Assembly (NCBI GenBank): GCA_963701675.1
Contig: OY969623.1
Location: 3,596,001-3,660,000 of the forward strand
Reading direction: 5' to 3'
From: G963701675 sp963701675
GTDB taxonomy: Bacteria; Planctomycetota; Planctomycetia; Gemmatales; Gemmataceae
DNA: 64,000 nucleotides
Below the pieces are notes generated by a model that was given only the letters and a program-made list of their open reading frames with translations, ran no database searches and had not been told where the DNA came from. Shown in pieces: positions 1-10,855 of the stretch. The translations under genes and the position numbers were made by a program. The first letter of the stretch is position 1; every line of letters starts with the position of its first letter.

Positions 1-3
1 CGC

Positions 4-3000
4 TCAGGCTATCTCCGTAGAAAGCAAATCAGACTCCGCGTTGTTTAGGCCGGCAGGTACGACGCGTGCGAGGTGACGCCACGCATGTTTGGGCCGGAGA
101 TTGAGCAATGTGATACCGTCTTCGACAGGTCTGATTTCTAGGGCGGTTAAAGTTTGCCCGTGTACAGTGGACGGCTGCAACTGTTCAGCCGGCTCCTTCA
201 CGTCAAAAGGTGCGGTTGGCCTCGGTCCGTCGCCGATCGGCATCGGTGGCCAGTCGGCGGCATTGAAAAGAATGGAGATACCGTCCTCGGTATCCGTGGC
301 GAGATCGGGGAAGCCATCACCATTGAAGTCGAAGGCGGCGAGCGCCTTGGCGTTTCGACCTACCACGTAGCTCAAGGGGGCCTGAAGCGAGCCATTGCCA
401 TTGCCAAGGAGGATCGTAATTCTACCGCTTGCAGCCTGGTTGGACACAGCCACATCCAGCTTGCCATCCTGATTGAAATCGGCAATCACAACAGCCCGCG
501 GAACGGCTCCCGCGGCATAGCCGACGGGTGCCTGGAAAGTTCCATTGCCGTTGCCTATCAGTACACTGGCTTGGCCTGTAGTGTTGGCCACTACCAAATC
601 GACCTTGCCGTCGCCGTTCAAGTCACCTTTTTCAATCGACCTCGGTTGAGACCCGGCCGCGAAGCTCAACACGCGGCGGAAGAAACCGGTTCCCGTGCCC
701 CGCCACACCGACACCGAGTTACTACCCTCGTTCGCCACCGCCAAGTCGAGCCGTCCGTCCCCGTTAAAATCTGCAACCGTGACATCAGAGGGATTGGCGC
801 CGACTACAAACGTGAAGGGCGGCTTAAATCCGCCGTTCCCCTTGCCGATCAGTACGGTCACGGCCCCGTTACTGACGTAATTGGTGATGACCAAGTCGGG
901 GAAACCATCGCTGTTAAAATCGCCCGTTGCAATCGAGCTGGGCTCCGGCCCCGCGCTAAAGTTCACCGGCGCGGGGAACGAGCCGTCGCCGCGATTCAGA
1001 AACACATGTATTTTCTTCAGATCGGGCGCCACCATATCGAGGTCGCCATCTCCATCGAAATCGCTTGCCTTCACATCAAGCTGCTGACCGCCGGTGAAGT
1101 AGTTCACCAACGGCTCGAACGAGCCGTCGCCGCGCCCGAAAAATACGCTGACGACGCCGTAATTGGACCCGAGCATGAGATCGAGGTTGCCGTCGCCATT
1201 AATGTCCCCGGTATGGCCGCTCCATACATTGGGCGCGGGATAAAAGACAAGGGGTTGGAAGGATCCGTCGCCGTTGCCGAGTAGGACGCGGACACCGCCG
1301 GCTGCAGTGTGGTCGGTAAACGCCAGATCTGCATTTCCGTCTTCATTAAGGTCCGCCGTGATGACCCGGATGGGATCGGGACCGACAGGATAGTCGAGCT
1401 TAGTAGGGAAGGTCCCGTCACCTGCGCCTAAATAGATGCTCGTGGTTTCAAATCCGCCGTTGGCGGTAGAGATGTCGACATTGCCGTCATTGTTGAAATC
1501 TGCGACCACCACATCATAGGGCAGAGAATTAGGAATCTCGCCATAGGTCACCGCTGGTTGGAACGTGGCGTCGCCATTGTTCAGAAACACGTTGATCGAC
1601 GAAACATTTTGGCCGCTCAGGACGACGTCGTCGGCGCCGTCGTTATTGAAATCGGCTACGGCGACCGCGTTGGGAGTCATCGTCGCGGCATAACTAACGC
1701 CCGCCAGAAATGTGCCATCACCACGGTTGAGCATGATCGTCAAGGAACCGGGTCCGGTGAAGATGGCCACGGCAAGATCGAGGAAGCCGTCGTTGTTGAA
1801 ATCGCCCTTCTCTACTTCGGCCGGATTGCCAGGGTTGTAGATCACCGGGTTCCGAAACGAGCCGTCGCCGTTTCCAAAAAAGATCTGAACCGAACTATTA
1901 ACTGCGGCAACCGCTACGTCCAAGATGCCATCGTCGTCATAATCGCCGATTACGCCAGTCCCGGCAGTGTTATCATTGTGTGGATACGTAGGGGCGAACA
2001 CGAAGCCGTCGTTGCCGGCGCCGAGTAACGCGGTGCCAGTGGCATCATACTGACCGCCGTTGTAAACGATGCTTATGTCGGGCCGGCCGTCTGTGTTGAA
2101 ATCGTCCGTCACCCCCGCCGAGATGTTGCCGCCGACGAAATAATTTATCGCGGTGTCGAATTGGCCGTCCCCCAGTCCGGGTGCAACCTTTACAAACTGG
2201 CCCAGCGGCAATCCTAGGTCGGTCTTGCCGTCCCCTGTGTAGTCGGCTAACAGGATATCGGTGGCGCTGAGGTTGTGGAGTACAGCACTTGGGAAACTCC
2301 CGTCCCCGTTGCCCAGAAGGATGTTCACCGAATTTGCGCTTTCGTCGGCTGAAATCAGGTCGGGAACGCCATCCGTGTCGAAATCGGCGACGGCTACGTC
2401 GCGCAGTGTGCCCCCGCTGACATATGTCGCCGCCGGCTGAAATGTGCCGTTGCCTAGGCCGAGCAGCACGAGCAGCTTGACCGTTCCCGGATTGGTGACG
2501 GCGACATCTAGATTTCCATCCGAGTTGAAATCGGCCGCCGCAATCGAAACCGGCTTGGCGCCGGCCGGGGATGTCAGCGGAGCCGCAAACGTGCCGTTGC
2601 CGTTGCCGAGCAGGACGCCGACAGTTCCGGAAGGATTGTAATTGGCCGTGGCGAGATCGAGATCGCCGTCATTGTCAAAGTCGCCAGTGGAAAGTGCGAT
2701 GGCCGCGCCGCCGGCGTTGTATGCGACTTTCGGCGCGAATGACCCATCGCCATTGCCGATGAATACGTTCACCTGCGCAGGGAAAGGATTGGCGGTGACA
2801 AGGTCCGTATCGCCGTCGCCGTTGAAATCTTCTGCAATGACCGCATAAGGAAACGAATCCGCGAAAAAGTCGATGCTCGAATTGAACGTCCCATTGCCGT
2901 TGCCCAGGTAGACTTTCACTTTGCCGAAGTTGGCGTCATCGCTCACGGCCAGGTCCGGCTTGGCGTCGTTGTTCAAGTCGGAGATCGCAATGCCAGAAGG

Positions 3001-3426
3001 CGCTTCACCGGCCGCATAATTCACCGCCGGCTTGAATGTACCGTCGCCCCGGCCGATAAGCACGCTGATGGTTCCATTTGGGAAACTGGAGTTGGCAGCA
3101 ACGATGTCCAAGATGCCATCAGCGCTCACGTCCCCGACCGCGACGGCACGGGTTCGCAATCCGGTGGCGTATGTTGCGCCGAACTGCAACGAGCCGTCTC
3201 CCGCGCCCAGCGAAATGCTGACACCGCCGGACCCACCGTAGTTCGCAGCGGCGACATCCGCCGCGCCATCGCCGTTGAAGTCTCCTGTCGCCAAAGCCCG
3301 CGGCTGGCTGCCGACGGAGAATGCAGAGGCGCCGAAGAAACTCGGTACGTCGCGGCGTTCCAGCGCCTCCAGTGTCAGGTGCCGTCTCCACGTCTTGCTT
3401 GCGAGTCGCGTATTTCGTTGGACCAT
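4..3426 (-). CDS. Giant FG-GAP/VCBS repeat protein (21 repeats)
   Basis: About 1140 residues. A basic N-terminus carries the motif LEALERRDVPSF (residues 19-30), an LEPR-XLL-like sequence seen at the start of many planctomycete surface proteins. It is followed by 21 repeats of about 50 residues, each with a GNGDGTF-type turn and a DFNGDG..DLAVAN-type Asp-rich loop, the pattern of integrin-alpha FG-GAP blades that bind calcium. 21 fits three seven-bladed propellers. The tail carries WPPMPIGDGPRP, the conserved end mark of this family. I chose the ATG at 3426 rather than one seven codons upstream because GGAG lies about 8 nt ahead and the same GGAGTGATC leader precedes the next gene upstream. 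It is the last gene of a six-gene minus-strand block, 38 bp after its neighbour. Export and calcium binding are inferred from family. Ligand unknown. Confidence 0.88.
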   Translation of the reverse strand: MVQRNTRLASKTWRRHLTLEALERRDVPSFFGASAFSVGSQPRALATGDFNGDGAADVAAANYGGSGGVSISLGAGDGSLQFGATYATGLRTRAVAVGDVSADGILDIVAANSSFPNGTISVLIGRGDGTFKPAVNYAAGEAPSGIAISDLNNDAKPDLAVSDDANFGKVKVYLGNGNGTFNSSIDFFADSFPYAVIAEDFNGDGDTDLVTANPFPAQVNVFIGNGDGSFAPKVAYNAGGAAIALSTGDFDNDGDLDLATANYNPSGTVGVLLGNGNGTFAAPLTSPAGAKPVSIAAADFNSDGNLDVAVTNPGTVKLLVLLGLGNGTFQPAATYVSGGTLRDVAVADFDTDGVPDLISADESANSVNILLGNGDGSFPSAVLHNLSATDILLADYTGDGKTDLGLPLGQFVKVAPGLGDGQFDTAINYFVGGNISAGVTDDFNTDGRPDISIVYNGGQYDATGTALLGAGNDGFVFAPTYPHNDNTAGTGVIGDYDDDGILDVAVAAVNSSVQIFFGNGDGSFRNPVIYNPGNPAEVEKGDFNNDGFLDLAVAIFTGPGSLTIMLNRGDGTFLAGVSYAATMTPNAVAVADFNNDGADDVVLSGQNVSSINVFLNNGDATFQPAVTYGEIPNSLPYDVVVADFNNDGNVDISTANGGFETTSIYLGAGDGTFPTKLDYPVGPDPIRVITADLNEDGNADLAFTDHTAAGGVRVLLGNGDGSFQPLVFYPAPNVWSGHTGDINGDGNLDLMLGSNYGVVSVFFGRGDGSFEPLVNYFTGGQQLDVKASDFDGDGDLDMVAPDLKKIHVFLNRGDGSFPAPVNFSAGPEPSSIATGDFNSDGFPDLVITNYVSNGAVTVLIGKGNGGFKPPFTFVVGANPSDVTVADFNGDGRLDLAVANEGSNSVSVWRGTGTGFFRRVLSFAAGSQPRSIEKGDLNGDGKVDLVVANTTGQASVLIGNGNGTFQAPVGYAAGAVPRAVVIADFNQDGKLDVAVSNQAASGRITILLGNGNGSLQAPLSYVVGRNAKALAAFDFNGDGFPDLATDTEDGISILFNAADWPPMPIGDGPRPTAPFDVKEPAEQLQPSTVHGQTLTALEIRPVEDGITLLNLRPKHAWRHLARVVPAGLNNAESDLLSTEIA

Positions 3427-3464
3427 TAGATCACTCCTCAAGTGCAAGGTTATTGGCTCCGCAG

Positions 3465-5864
3465 TTAACTCAATTTCGTCGAAAACAAGTCGATCTCCGA
3501 CTCAGTTGTTTCGGCGAGCGCGACACGGCCGAGGTGACGCGAGGCGTAACTCTGCGGGCGTGGCATCGTCGTTATGCTCACATCCATGACGTTAATCGTT
3601 GTGCTTTTTGACGTTTGCGTCTGTGCGATGGTCGGATCCAACGTATCCGTAGTTTCGCCGAGGTCTAGTGGTGCAACCGGTCGCGGCCCGTCGCCGATCG
3701 GCAGCGGGGGCCAGTCGGCGGCGTTTAGTAGGACACCGACGCCGGCATCGTACAATGCGCCAAGATCAACCCAGCCATCCGCGTCGAAATCAGCCACCGT
3801 CAGCGAGATCGGCGAGTCGTCAAGAGTGGTAACCAGGTACACAAGAGGGGGCTGGAAGGCGCCGCTGCCGTCGTTCAAAAGTACGGAGACGGTCCCGCCC
3901 AAGGAATTCGCCACAGCCAAATCGGGTTTGCCGTCACCATTGAGATCGGCGGCGATAACCGAAATTGACCCAGCGCCGACCGAGTAACTTAGGTGGGGGC
4001 TGAAAGTCCCGTCACCGTTGCCAAAGAACACGCTTACGGTGCCGACGCCAAGGTTGTTGGCTGCGGCCAAGTCAACGTTCCCGTCGCCATTGAAATCCGC
4101 CACGGCCACCGAGTAGGGCGAGTCGCCCGCGGCGACATTGACGGCGTTCTGGAACGTGCCATCGCCGTTTCCGAGTAAGATGCTGATCGTCGCGCTCGCC
4201 GAGTTGGTCACTACTAGGTCTAGCTGTGCGTCCTCATTGAAGTCTCCCACAACGACGCCGATGGGTTTAGATCCGACGCCATAGCTTAGTGGCATTGCGA
4301 AGCTCCCGTCGCCGTTGCCCAAAAAAACGCTAACCGGACCGTTCCCAAAACTACTAGTCCCTGCGATATCTATGAAACCGTCGGTATTGAAATCCGCCGC
4401 AACTAGGGCGCCGACGTTCGCACCGGAATAGACCACGGGAGGCGCAAAACCTGACCCCGTGTTCAAGAGAATTGCAAGACCGAACGACGATGCGCCAATG
4501 GCGAGGTCTGCTTGTCCGTCGGTGTTGAAATCGGCTGCGGTTACGCCGTTGGCACTGTTTGGGAGGTGATAAGTTGTCTTAGTGCCGAAGGTGCCGCCGG
4601 CCTGACCCAAAAGTACGCTCACGTCCGTTCCGTCCGTAACCGCCAGATCCGGGTCAGAGTCGCCATTCAGATCCGCTGATGTCACGGATCTTGTGTTATT
4701 GCCGGCAAAGTATGTCGGAGGAATGACGTCGGGAAAGACTCCGCTGCCGAGCCCGGGCAGCAAGGTCACCGTTCCGGTTCCCGCCGGACCATTTATCACG
4801 GCAAAGTCGGCGATTCCGTCACCGGTGAAGTCACTTAGTGCGACGCCCGCGGGGCTGACGCCACATTGATAGCTAGTAGCCGGCCCAAACAAACCGTTCC
4901 CATGCCCCGGAAGAAGCTTCAACGTGCCCTGATACCAGTCCGTAACGACGAGATCTTGAATCCCGTCGTCGTCTGCATCCAACGCGTCTAAGGTGGCGTG
5001 ATAGGTAGCTCCAAAGTAGGAGGAAGCAAAACCTAACGTACCATCCCCATTGCCTAGCCACACACTAATTGTGTGGCTTGTGTAATTGGCCACCGCGATA
5101 TCAAGTTGGTTGTCTCCGTCAAAATCGCCACTGACTACCTCAATAGGCGAACCCGTGTTGTACTGTGCTCCAAACTGTAGCGTCCCGTCGCCATTGCCAA
5201 GAAGTACCACGATCTTTGGCGCCGATGGGTGATTGCCAACGACGACGATGTCGGCTCGACCGTCACCGTTGAAGTCGCCGACCGTGCTATCCGATGCGAC
5301 GGTGCCGATGTCGTAGCTGGAGGCAAGTTGGAACGAACCCGCGCCAAGGCCCAACAACACGCTGGCGCCATTGCCTTTGTTAGTCACTGCCAGGTCCGTG
5401 ACGGCATCGTTGTTGAAGTCCGCAATCGCCACGGATGTCGGGCTCAATCCGGCGGCAAACGTGACGGGCCGACGAAAGACACCGGTGCCGGAGCCACGTA
5501 ACACGGCCACGGTGCCGCTGTTGTAATTAGTTACTACCAAGTCGAGCTTGCCGTCGCCGCTGACGTCGGAGACTAGCAACGAGCTGGCGCTGGAGCCGCC
5601 GGTTGGGTAGCTCTTGGCCGCAGCGAACGTGCCGCCACCGCTATTGAGCAGCACATTGACGAAGCCGGGGGTGGAATTATTGGCAACGGCCAGGTCATTC
5701 AACCCATCGCCATTGAGATCGGCGCCCACCACATCCGCGGGCGTTGGGCCAGCGAGAAATGCCTGGGATGCGGCAAAGCTGGGTACATCGCGGCGTTCCA
5801 AGGATTCCAGAACCAGCCGCTGCCGCCGAAAATGTTTTGCGAGTCGAGAAAATCGTCGAGTCAT
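3465..5864 (-). CDS. FG-GAP/VCBS repeat protein (14 repeats, type I)
   Basis: 799 residues with the N-terminal motif LESLERRDVPSF (residues 19-30), then 14 FG-GAP repeats with Asp-rich loops (for example VGDFNGDGRADIVVVGN), enough for two seven-bladed propellers. The first three repeats contain the PKSFP and LRGSGTGVFRRP signatures shared with the paralogs at 5903, 35086 and 51439, which I call type I. The tail has WPPLPIGDGPRP followed by a Ser/Thr-rich stretch ending in a conserved SEIDLFSTKLS, also found at the end of the downstream half of the 5903 gene. The start is supported by GGAGGAGTGATC directly before the ATG. No catalytic motif is visible; a secreted or surface adhesive/structural role is inference. 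Confidence 0.88.
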   Translation of the reverse strand: MTRRFSRLAKHFRRQRLVLESLERRDVPSFAASQAFLAGPTPADVVGADLNGDGLNDLAVANNSTPGFVNVLLNSGGGTFAAAKSYPTGGSSASSLLVSDVSGDGKLDLVVTNYNSGTVAVLRGSGTGVFRRPVTFAAGLSPTSVAIADFNNDAVTDLAVTNKGNGASVLLGLGAGSFQLASSYDIGTVASDSTVGDFNGDGRADIVVVGNHPSAPKIVVLLGNGDGTLQFGAQYNTGSPIEVVSGDFDGDNQLDIAVANYTSHTISVWLGNGDGTLGFASSYFGATYHATLDALDADDDGIQDLVVTDWYQGTLKLLPGHGNGLFGPATSYQCGVSPAGVALSDFTGDGIADFAVINGPAGTGTVTLLPGLGSGVFPDVIPPTYFAGNNTRSVTSADLNGDSDPDLAVTDGTDVSVLLGQAGGTFGTKTTYHLPNSANGVTAADFNTDGQADLAIGASSFGLAILLNTGSGFAPPVVYSGANVGALVAADFNTDGFIDIAGTSSFGNGPVSVFLGNGDGSFAMPLSYGVGSKPIGVVVGDFNEDAQLDLVVTNSASATISILLGNGDGTFQNAVNVAAGDSPYSVAVADFNGDGNVDLAAANNLGVGTVSVFFGNGDGTFSPHLSYSVGAGSISVIAADLNGDGKPDLAVANSLGGTVSVLLNDGSGAFQPPLVYLVTTLDDSPISLTVADFDADGWVDLGALYDAGVGVLLNAADWPPLPIGDGPRPVAPLDLGETTDTLDPTIAQTQTSKSTTINVMDVSITTMPRPQSYASRHLGRVALAETTESEIDLFSTKLS

Positions 5865-5902
5865 TGGATCACTCCTCCAGAGCTAAGGTAATGGCTTCGT
5901 GG

Positions 5903-8377
5903 TTAACTCAGCTTCGTCGAAAACAATTCAATCTCCGACTCAGTTGTTTCGGCAAGCGCGACACGGGCGATGTGGCGCGAGGTGTTCTTCGGCCGAATCG
6001 CTATCGCTGTTGCGTTGTCATCCACAGGATTAATCGTTGAGCGGCTTGATGTTTGCATCTGTCTATCGGTCGGATGCACCATCGTCGTAGTGTCGCCGAC
6101 GTCCAGCGGGGCGAACGGTCGCGGCCCGTTGCCGATCGGCAGCGGCGGCCAGATGCCGTCGTTTAACAACACCGCGACATCACTAATTTGTGCCGCCATC
6201 ACGTCATGCCACCCGTCGCCGTCGGCGTCCGCGAATACGAGAGGGGCCGGAGGGGATATGGACTTTTCAGGGTCACCGAGGGCGAGATGGACGGGATCGA
6301 ACGTTCCGTCGGGTTTTCCCATCAGTAGGCTCATGGCTCCGCCGACCGTGCTCCGCACGCCGAGGTCTAAGAAACCATCGCCATTGACATCCGCGGCGGA
6401 AAGCGATCCGGGATAGGTCACCACAGAGTACGGTATGGCAAGGGCGAAGGCCCCGTCGCCATTACCGTGAAGGACGTTGACGGCGCCCGCATTTTTCAGA
6501 TTGGCGACGGCGAGGTCCAGGTTCCCATCACCGTTAAGATCCGCGACATGAACCGCATTCGGCGCTGCGCCGGCCAGGAGATCAATTTTCGACTCAAACG
6601 TCCCATCGCCGTTGCCGAGTAGAACGGACACCGTATTACCCGTCTCGGAGCTTCCGAGGTTGGCCGTGGCGATGTCCAGAACGCCGTCATCGTTAAAGTC
6701 GCCCGACGCAAGATGCCTGGGTTCGGCGGCTATTCCATAATTGACGTGTGGCTTAAATGTTCCATTTCCATTTCCGAGCAAGATGCTAACCGTTGCGGAA
6801 GAGTTGGCCGTGGCCAAGTCCATGTTTCCATCACCGTCGAAATCGCCGGCAATGACATCGAGAGGTCACGCGTTAATGGGATGGTTCTGGAAGGCCTGGA
6901 AAGTGCCGTCGCCGTTGCCCAAGGCAAACTCTACGCCCTCCCAAGCAATCGGAGCACAGATCCCGATGGCGACATCCATATCTCCGTCGTTGTTAAAGTC
7001 CGCTGCCGCAAGACCGCGCGCCATCTTGCCCAATTGCGTCACGAGGGGCGGTTGAAAACTGCCGCCCGGGCCTCCCAGAAGTAGATTGAACGAGCCGAGT
7101 GTACCCGTGTTTAAGAAGCTGGAAATCGCCAAATCCTGGTCGTTGTCACCGTTGAAATCCGCCGTCACCATTTCCCAGAAGTTTTGGACAGCTGCGGGGG
7201 CGATTGGTGGGAGTCCGATAAAGGTTCCTCCGCCGAGCCCTCGCTGAAGAGTGACGGTCCCGTTTACCGGCTCCACTGGATTGAACTTGTCTACTTCATT
7301 CGCTACCGCCACATCGGGAACGCCATCGTCGGTGAAATCGCGAATGGCAACTCCTGAGCCCTGGATTCCAGCGGCATAGGGCCCGCCTAACACAAAACTA
7401 CCGTCGCCCTGACCTAAAAAGACGTTAAATCCGCTTTCCAAAGTCAGTGCCAGGAAATCGAGATTGCCGTCGGCGTCAATGTCATCGGTCTCAACGACCG
7501 TGAGGCCCGTGACAGTCGGATGAATCCCTGCCAGCGCGAAAGTGCCGTCGCCGTTTCCCAAACGAACGATGACGCTGTCATCGGCACTGCCGATGGCCAG
7601 ATCAAGCTTGGAATCCGCATTGTAATCCGCTACCGAGACGTCGATGGGGGAGCCGTCGCTGTACTGCGGTCCAAAGGTAAACGTGCCGTCACCGTCACTG
7701 AAGAGGATCGCGGTCTTCGGGGCTGTCTGATGGTTGCCCACCGCCACGATGTCGGACCGCCCGTCGCCATTGAAATCCCCCGTCGAAACCGCCTTCATGC
7801 TCGTACCGATGTCGTAGCTGACGGACTGCGTAAACATGCCGCCTATTTGGCCGAAGAATATGGTGAGCTTTCCGGTGTCTTCATTCGCGAGGACGAGATC
7901 GGTGAACGCATCGCCGTTGAACCCGGAGTATGTGACGGAAGTCGGATTGATACCGGCCGCAAAGGTTACGGGTCGGCGGAAGAGTCCCGTGCCGGATCCC
8001 CGCAACACCGCGACCGTGTCACTGGACCCGGAATTATTGTTCGTCACGACGAGATCAACGCGACCATCGCCGCTCACATCGACCACGACTAAGGAAGTCG
8101 GTTTGTTTCCACCGGTGGGAAAGCTCTTCGGTGCGCCAAACGTGCCGTCGCCGGCGTTGAGCATGACGCTGACGGTCCCCGGCGTGGCTTCGTTCGTTAC
8201 GGCGAGATCGTAGAACCCGTCGCCGTTGAAATCATCGTTCACCACATCCGAGGGCGACAACCCGGCGAGAAACGCCTGCGGCGCGGCGAAGCTTGGTACG
8301 TCGCGAATCTCCAATAGCTCTATGGCCAACCCTCGCTTCGCTGGCCTCTTGGCTGGCCGAGATCTTCGTCGAGTCAT
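5903..8377 (-). pseudogene. FG-GAP repeat protein (14 repeats, type I) interrupted by an in-frame TGA
   Basis: One reading frame runs from the ATG at 8377 (GGAGGAG about 8 nt upstream) to the stop at 5903. A single TGA at 6866-6868 (codon 504) splits it into 9 repeats plus 5 repeats. Both halves are in the same frame and repeat spacing is preserved across the stop (NHPIN-A-stop-PLDVIAGDFDGDG), so a one-base change such as GGA or CGA to TGA explains it. Restored, it would have 14 repeats like its neighbours. N-terminal motif IELLEIRDVPSF (residues 19-30); tail WPPLPIGNGPRP and end SEIELFSTKLS, nearly identical to the 3465 gene. A nonsense mutation, an assembly error or stop readthrough are all possible; the first two are more likely. 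Confidence 0.8.
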
Positions 8378-8402
8378 CGAGAGCTCCTCCAGACCATTCC
8401 GT

Positions 8403-10834
8403 TCACCAACTGACGTTTTTGCCGATGCTCCGGTTTGGCGTAAGGGAATCCAAATCGGCCGTCGCCAACACCACGGCAAGAAGATCAACTGAAGTTCGAT
8501 TCGGCGTGGGTATCGGCGACGCCTGTACCTCAAACGCGCCGATGTCAATCGTGCCGTTCACGATGCGCGGAAAGCCTGGTCCGCGCTGGTCCCATTCGGG
8601 CGCGTCGGTGTTGTTGCCAGCATCGATAGCCGGGCTGCCGGAAAGGAGGGCGTGGGTTAACGGCATCGGCGGCAACGTTGCAGTTGTCAGACCGCCTTTC
8701 CACGCCGCCGTTCGTCGCGGTCCGTCCCAACTTGGAAGCGGCGCCGGAGGCCAAACGCCGTCGTTAGGCAAGACGGTCAGTATGCTGCTTGCTACAGCCA
8801 TGTCGAGGTAGCTGTCGCCATTCACATCCGCAACCGCCACGAATTCGGGTCGACTGCCCGGACTGTAGTTTGTTAGGGCGGCGAACGTTCCGGTGCCCGA
8901 ATTTAACAGCACGCTCACCGAGAAAGACGAGTAATTGGCAACGAGCATGTCAAGATCCGCGTCATTGTCCACATCGCCCATAGCTAGGGACTCGGGGAGG
9001 CCGCCAACGGCGTAATGGATCGCCGCGGCAAATGTCCCGTTTCCGTTGTTGAGCAGCACACTCGCGGTGTTAGAACCCCGATTGGCAACGGCAAGGTCGA
9101 GATCCTGATCCCCGTCTAAGTCGCCCAGAGCGACCGCGTCGGCTTGGTTGCCGGCGGAATACCACACAACCGGAGCGAAGCTGCCATCGCCGTTATTCAA
9201 TAGCACGCGCGGCTCACCACCGCCAACCGCACAGTCGAGGTCTTGGTCCCCATCGAGATCTCCGAGCGCCACTGACCGTGCCGGGGCGAAACCTGCTGGG
9301 TAGTTCACCGCCGGCGCGAACGTCCCGTTTCCGTTGTTCTTCAGGATGCTGATGTTTTTGTCCGTGAGAGCATTGCCGGCCAGGACATCGAGATCGCTAT
9401 CGCCGTCCAAATCGGCGATCGCCACGGAGAGTGATCCATCATCGCCGGTCGCATAGCTTGTCGGTGCGGCGAACGTCCCGTTGCCGTGGTTCAGCCACAC
9501 GTCCACGCCGCCAAACGAGAGGTGTGCGTCCCCTGCGGCAATATCGAGATCGAGATCACCGTCAAGGTCCCCAATAGCAATCGATTCGTGCCACCCGAAC
9601 TTGCCGTAGTACGTCGGGGCGGCGAACGTTCCATCTCCCTGGTTCAACAGCACGTGCATGCCGCCCTCGGAAGGGTCCGAGAAAGCGAAGTCGATATCGA
9701 TATCGCCGTCCAAGTCTCCCGATGCCACGGCGTGAACCTTGCCTTCAACAGTGTAGGTCTTCGGCGCGATGAAATCACCGCCGCCTACATTTCTTAAGAC
9801 GCTGACGTCGTCTGAGCTTTCATTGGCGACTGCGAGGTCGAGGTCCTGGTCTCCATCCAGATCACCTACCGCCACAGATTTCGCGCTAAGTCCAGTGGCA
9901 TACCCCTGGTAAGCCGAAAACGTTCCGTTCCCGTTGTTCAATAGCACACTGGCGCCGGTACCGGCTGCCGCAACGTCAAGATCTTGGTCGCCGTCCAGGT
10001 CACCCAGCGCCAGCGAAAGGATACCCGCGGTGGGATAATATACTGCTTCGCCGAACGTGCCGTTTCCCTGGTTCAACAATACGCCTGCAGACGAACCGGC
10101 GAACACAATGTCGCGATAAAGATCACCATCGATATCGCCGAGAGCTACGAAAGTCACGCTGCTGCCGGTATAAGTCACCGGCGCCGCGAACGTGCCGTCG
10201 CCCTGGTTTTGCAGGACGCTGACGCTGCTGCCATTGGCCGTCACGATGTCGAGGTCGATGTCGGCGTCGATATCGTCTACCGCCACCGACCCGGGTTGAG
10301 CGCCAACGGGAAAACTCGTCGGGGCGGCGAACGTCCCGTTGCCGTGGTTGTAAAGCACCTGAACAACGTTCGTCCACGCGGTAACGACCAGGTCAAGATC
10401 CTGGTCGCCGTCGAGATCTCCCGCCGCAATCGAACGCGGATCGATGCCCGCCGCGTACCCCGTTGCCGGGCTTAGCGTGCCGTTTCCCTGATTGAACAAG
10501 ACGCTCACCGTGTCGGCAACGAAGTTCGCCGTGGCGACGTCCGTATCCCCGTCACCGTCGAAATCCCCGACCGTGACCGACCGCGGGCTGCTGCCGACGG
10601 TATATTGCACCGGGCGCCGGAAACCGCCCGAACCGTTGCGCGCAACATGCTCACGGTGTTCGAATCTTTATTCACTACAAGGAGGTCGAGGTCCTGATCC
10701 CCATCCATGTCGGCCAAGGCCACCTCTTGAGGCCCGTTGCCGGCGGGGAAATTCGGCGCGGTGATGAAGCTCGGCACGGTACGATCTTCAAGACGGTCGA
10801 TACGCAAAAGAGTCCGAAGAGTTAGTGAGCGCAT
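8403..10834 (-). pseudogene. Chimeric FG-GAP protein with choice-of-anchor-Q C-terminus, frameshifted
   Basis: From the ATG at 10834 (motif IDRLEDRTVPSF) the frame reads one FG-GAP repeat, then shifts at about 10638-10641, where one base seems missing in the codons for LRGNGSGGFRRP. The remaining 13 repeats continue in the next frame, giving 14. The repeats are unusually uniform: most loops read DLDGDQDLD rather than DFNGDG. After WPPAPLPSWDGPRR the C-terminus changes family: SPAIDAGNNTDAPEWDQRG and VNGTIDIGAFEVQ, then VLATADLDSL, which is the C-terminal module of the anchor-Q genes just upstream. It is therefore a domain fusion between two families of this block. It lies 21 bp after the anchor-Q gene and 25 bp before the next FG-GAP gene. 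Confidence 0.82.
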
Positions 10835-10855
10835 TCGAAACAGCTCCGTTCATGG

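Noticed and set aside
154..1284. Long plus-strand open frame (376 codons) opposite the first FG-GAP gene
   Set aside because: It is the antisense of the periodic FG-GAP repeats. Similar antisense frames occur opposite nearly every paralog (for example 40371-41036 and 51607-52518), none with a ribosome site or known motif.
6866..6868. Selenocysteine at the in-frame TGA
   Set aside because: The position is a variable turn in a repeat, no paralog has Cys there, and I see no SECIS-like hairpin directly downstream.
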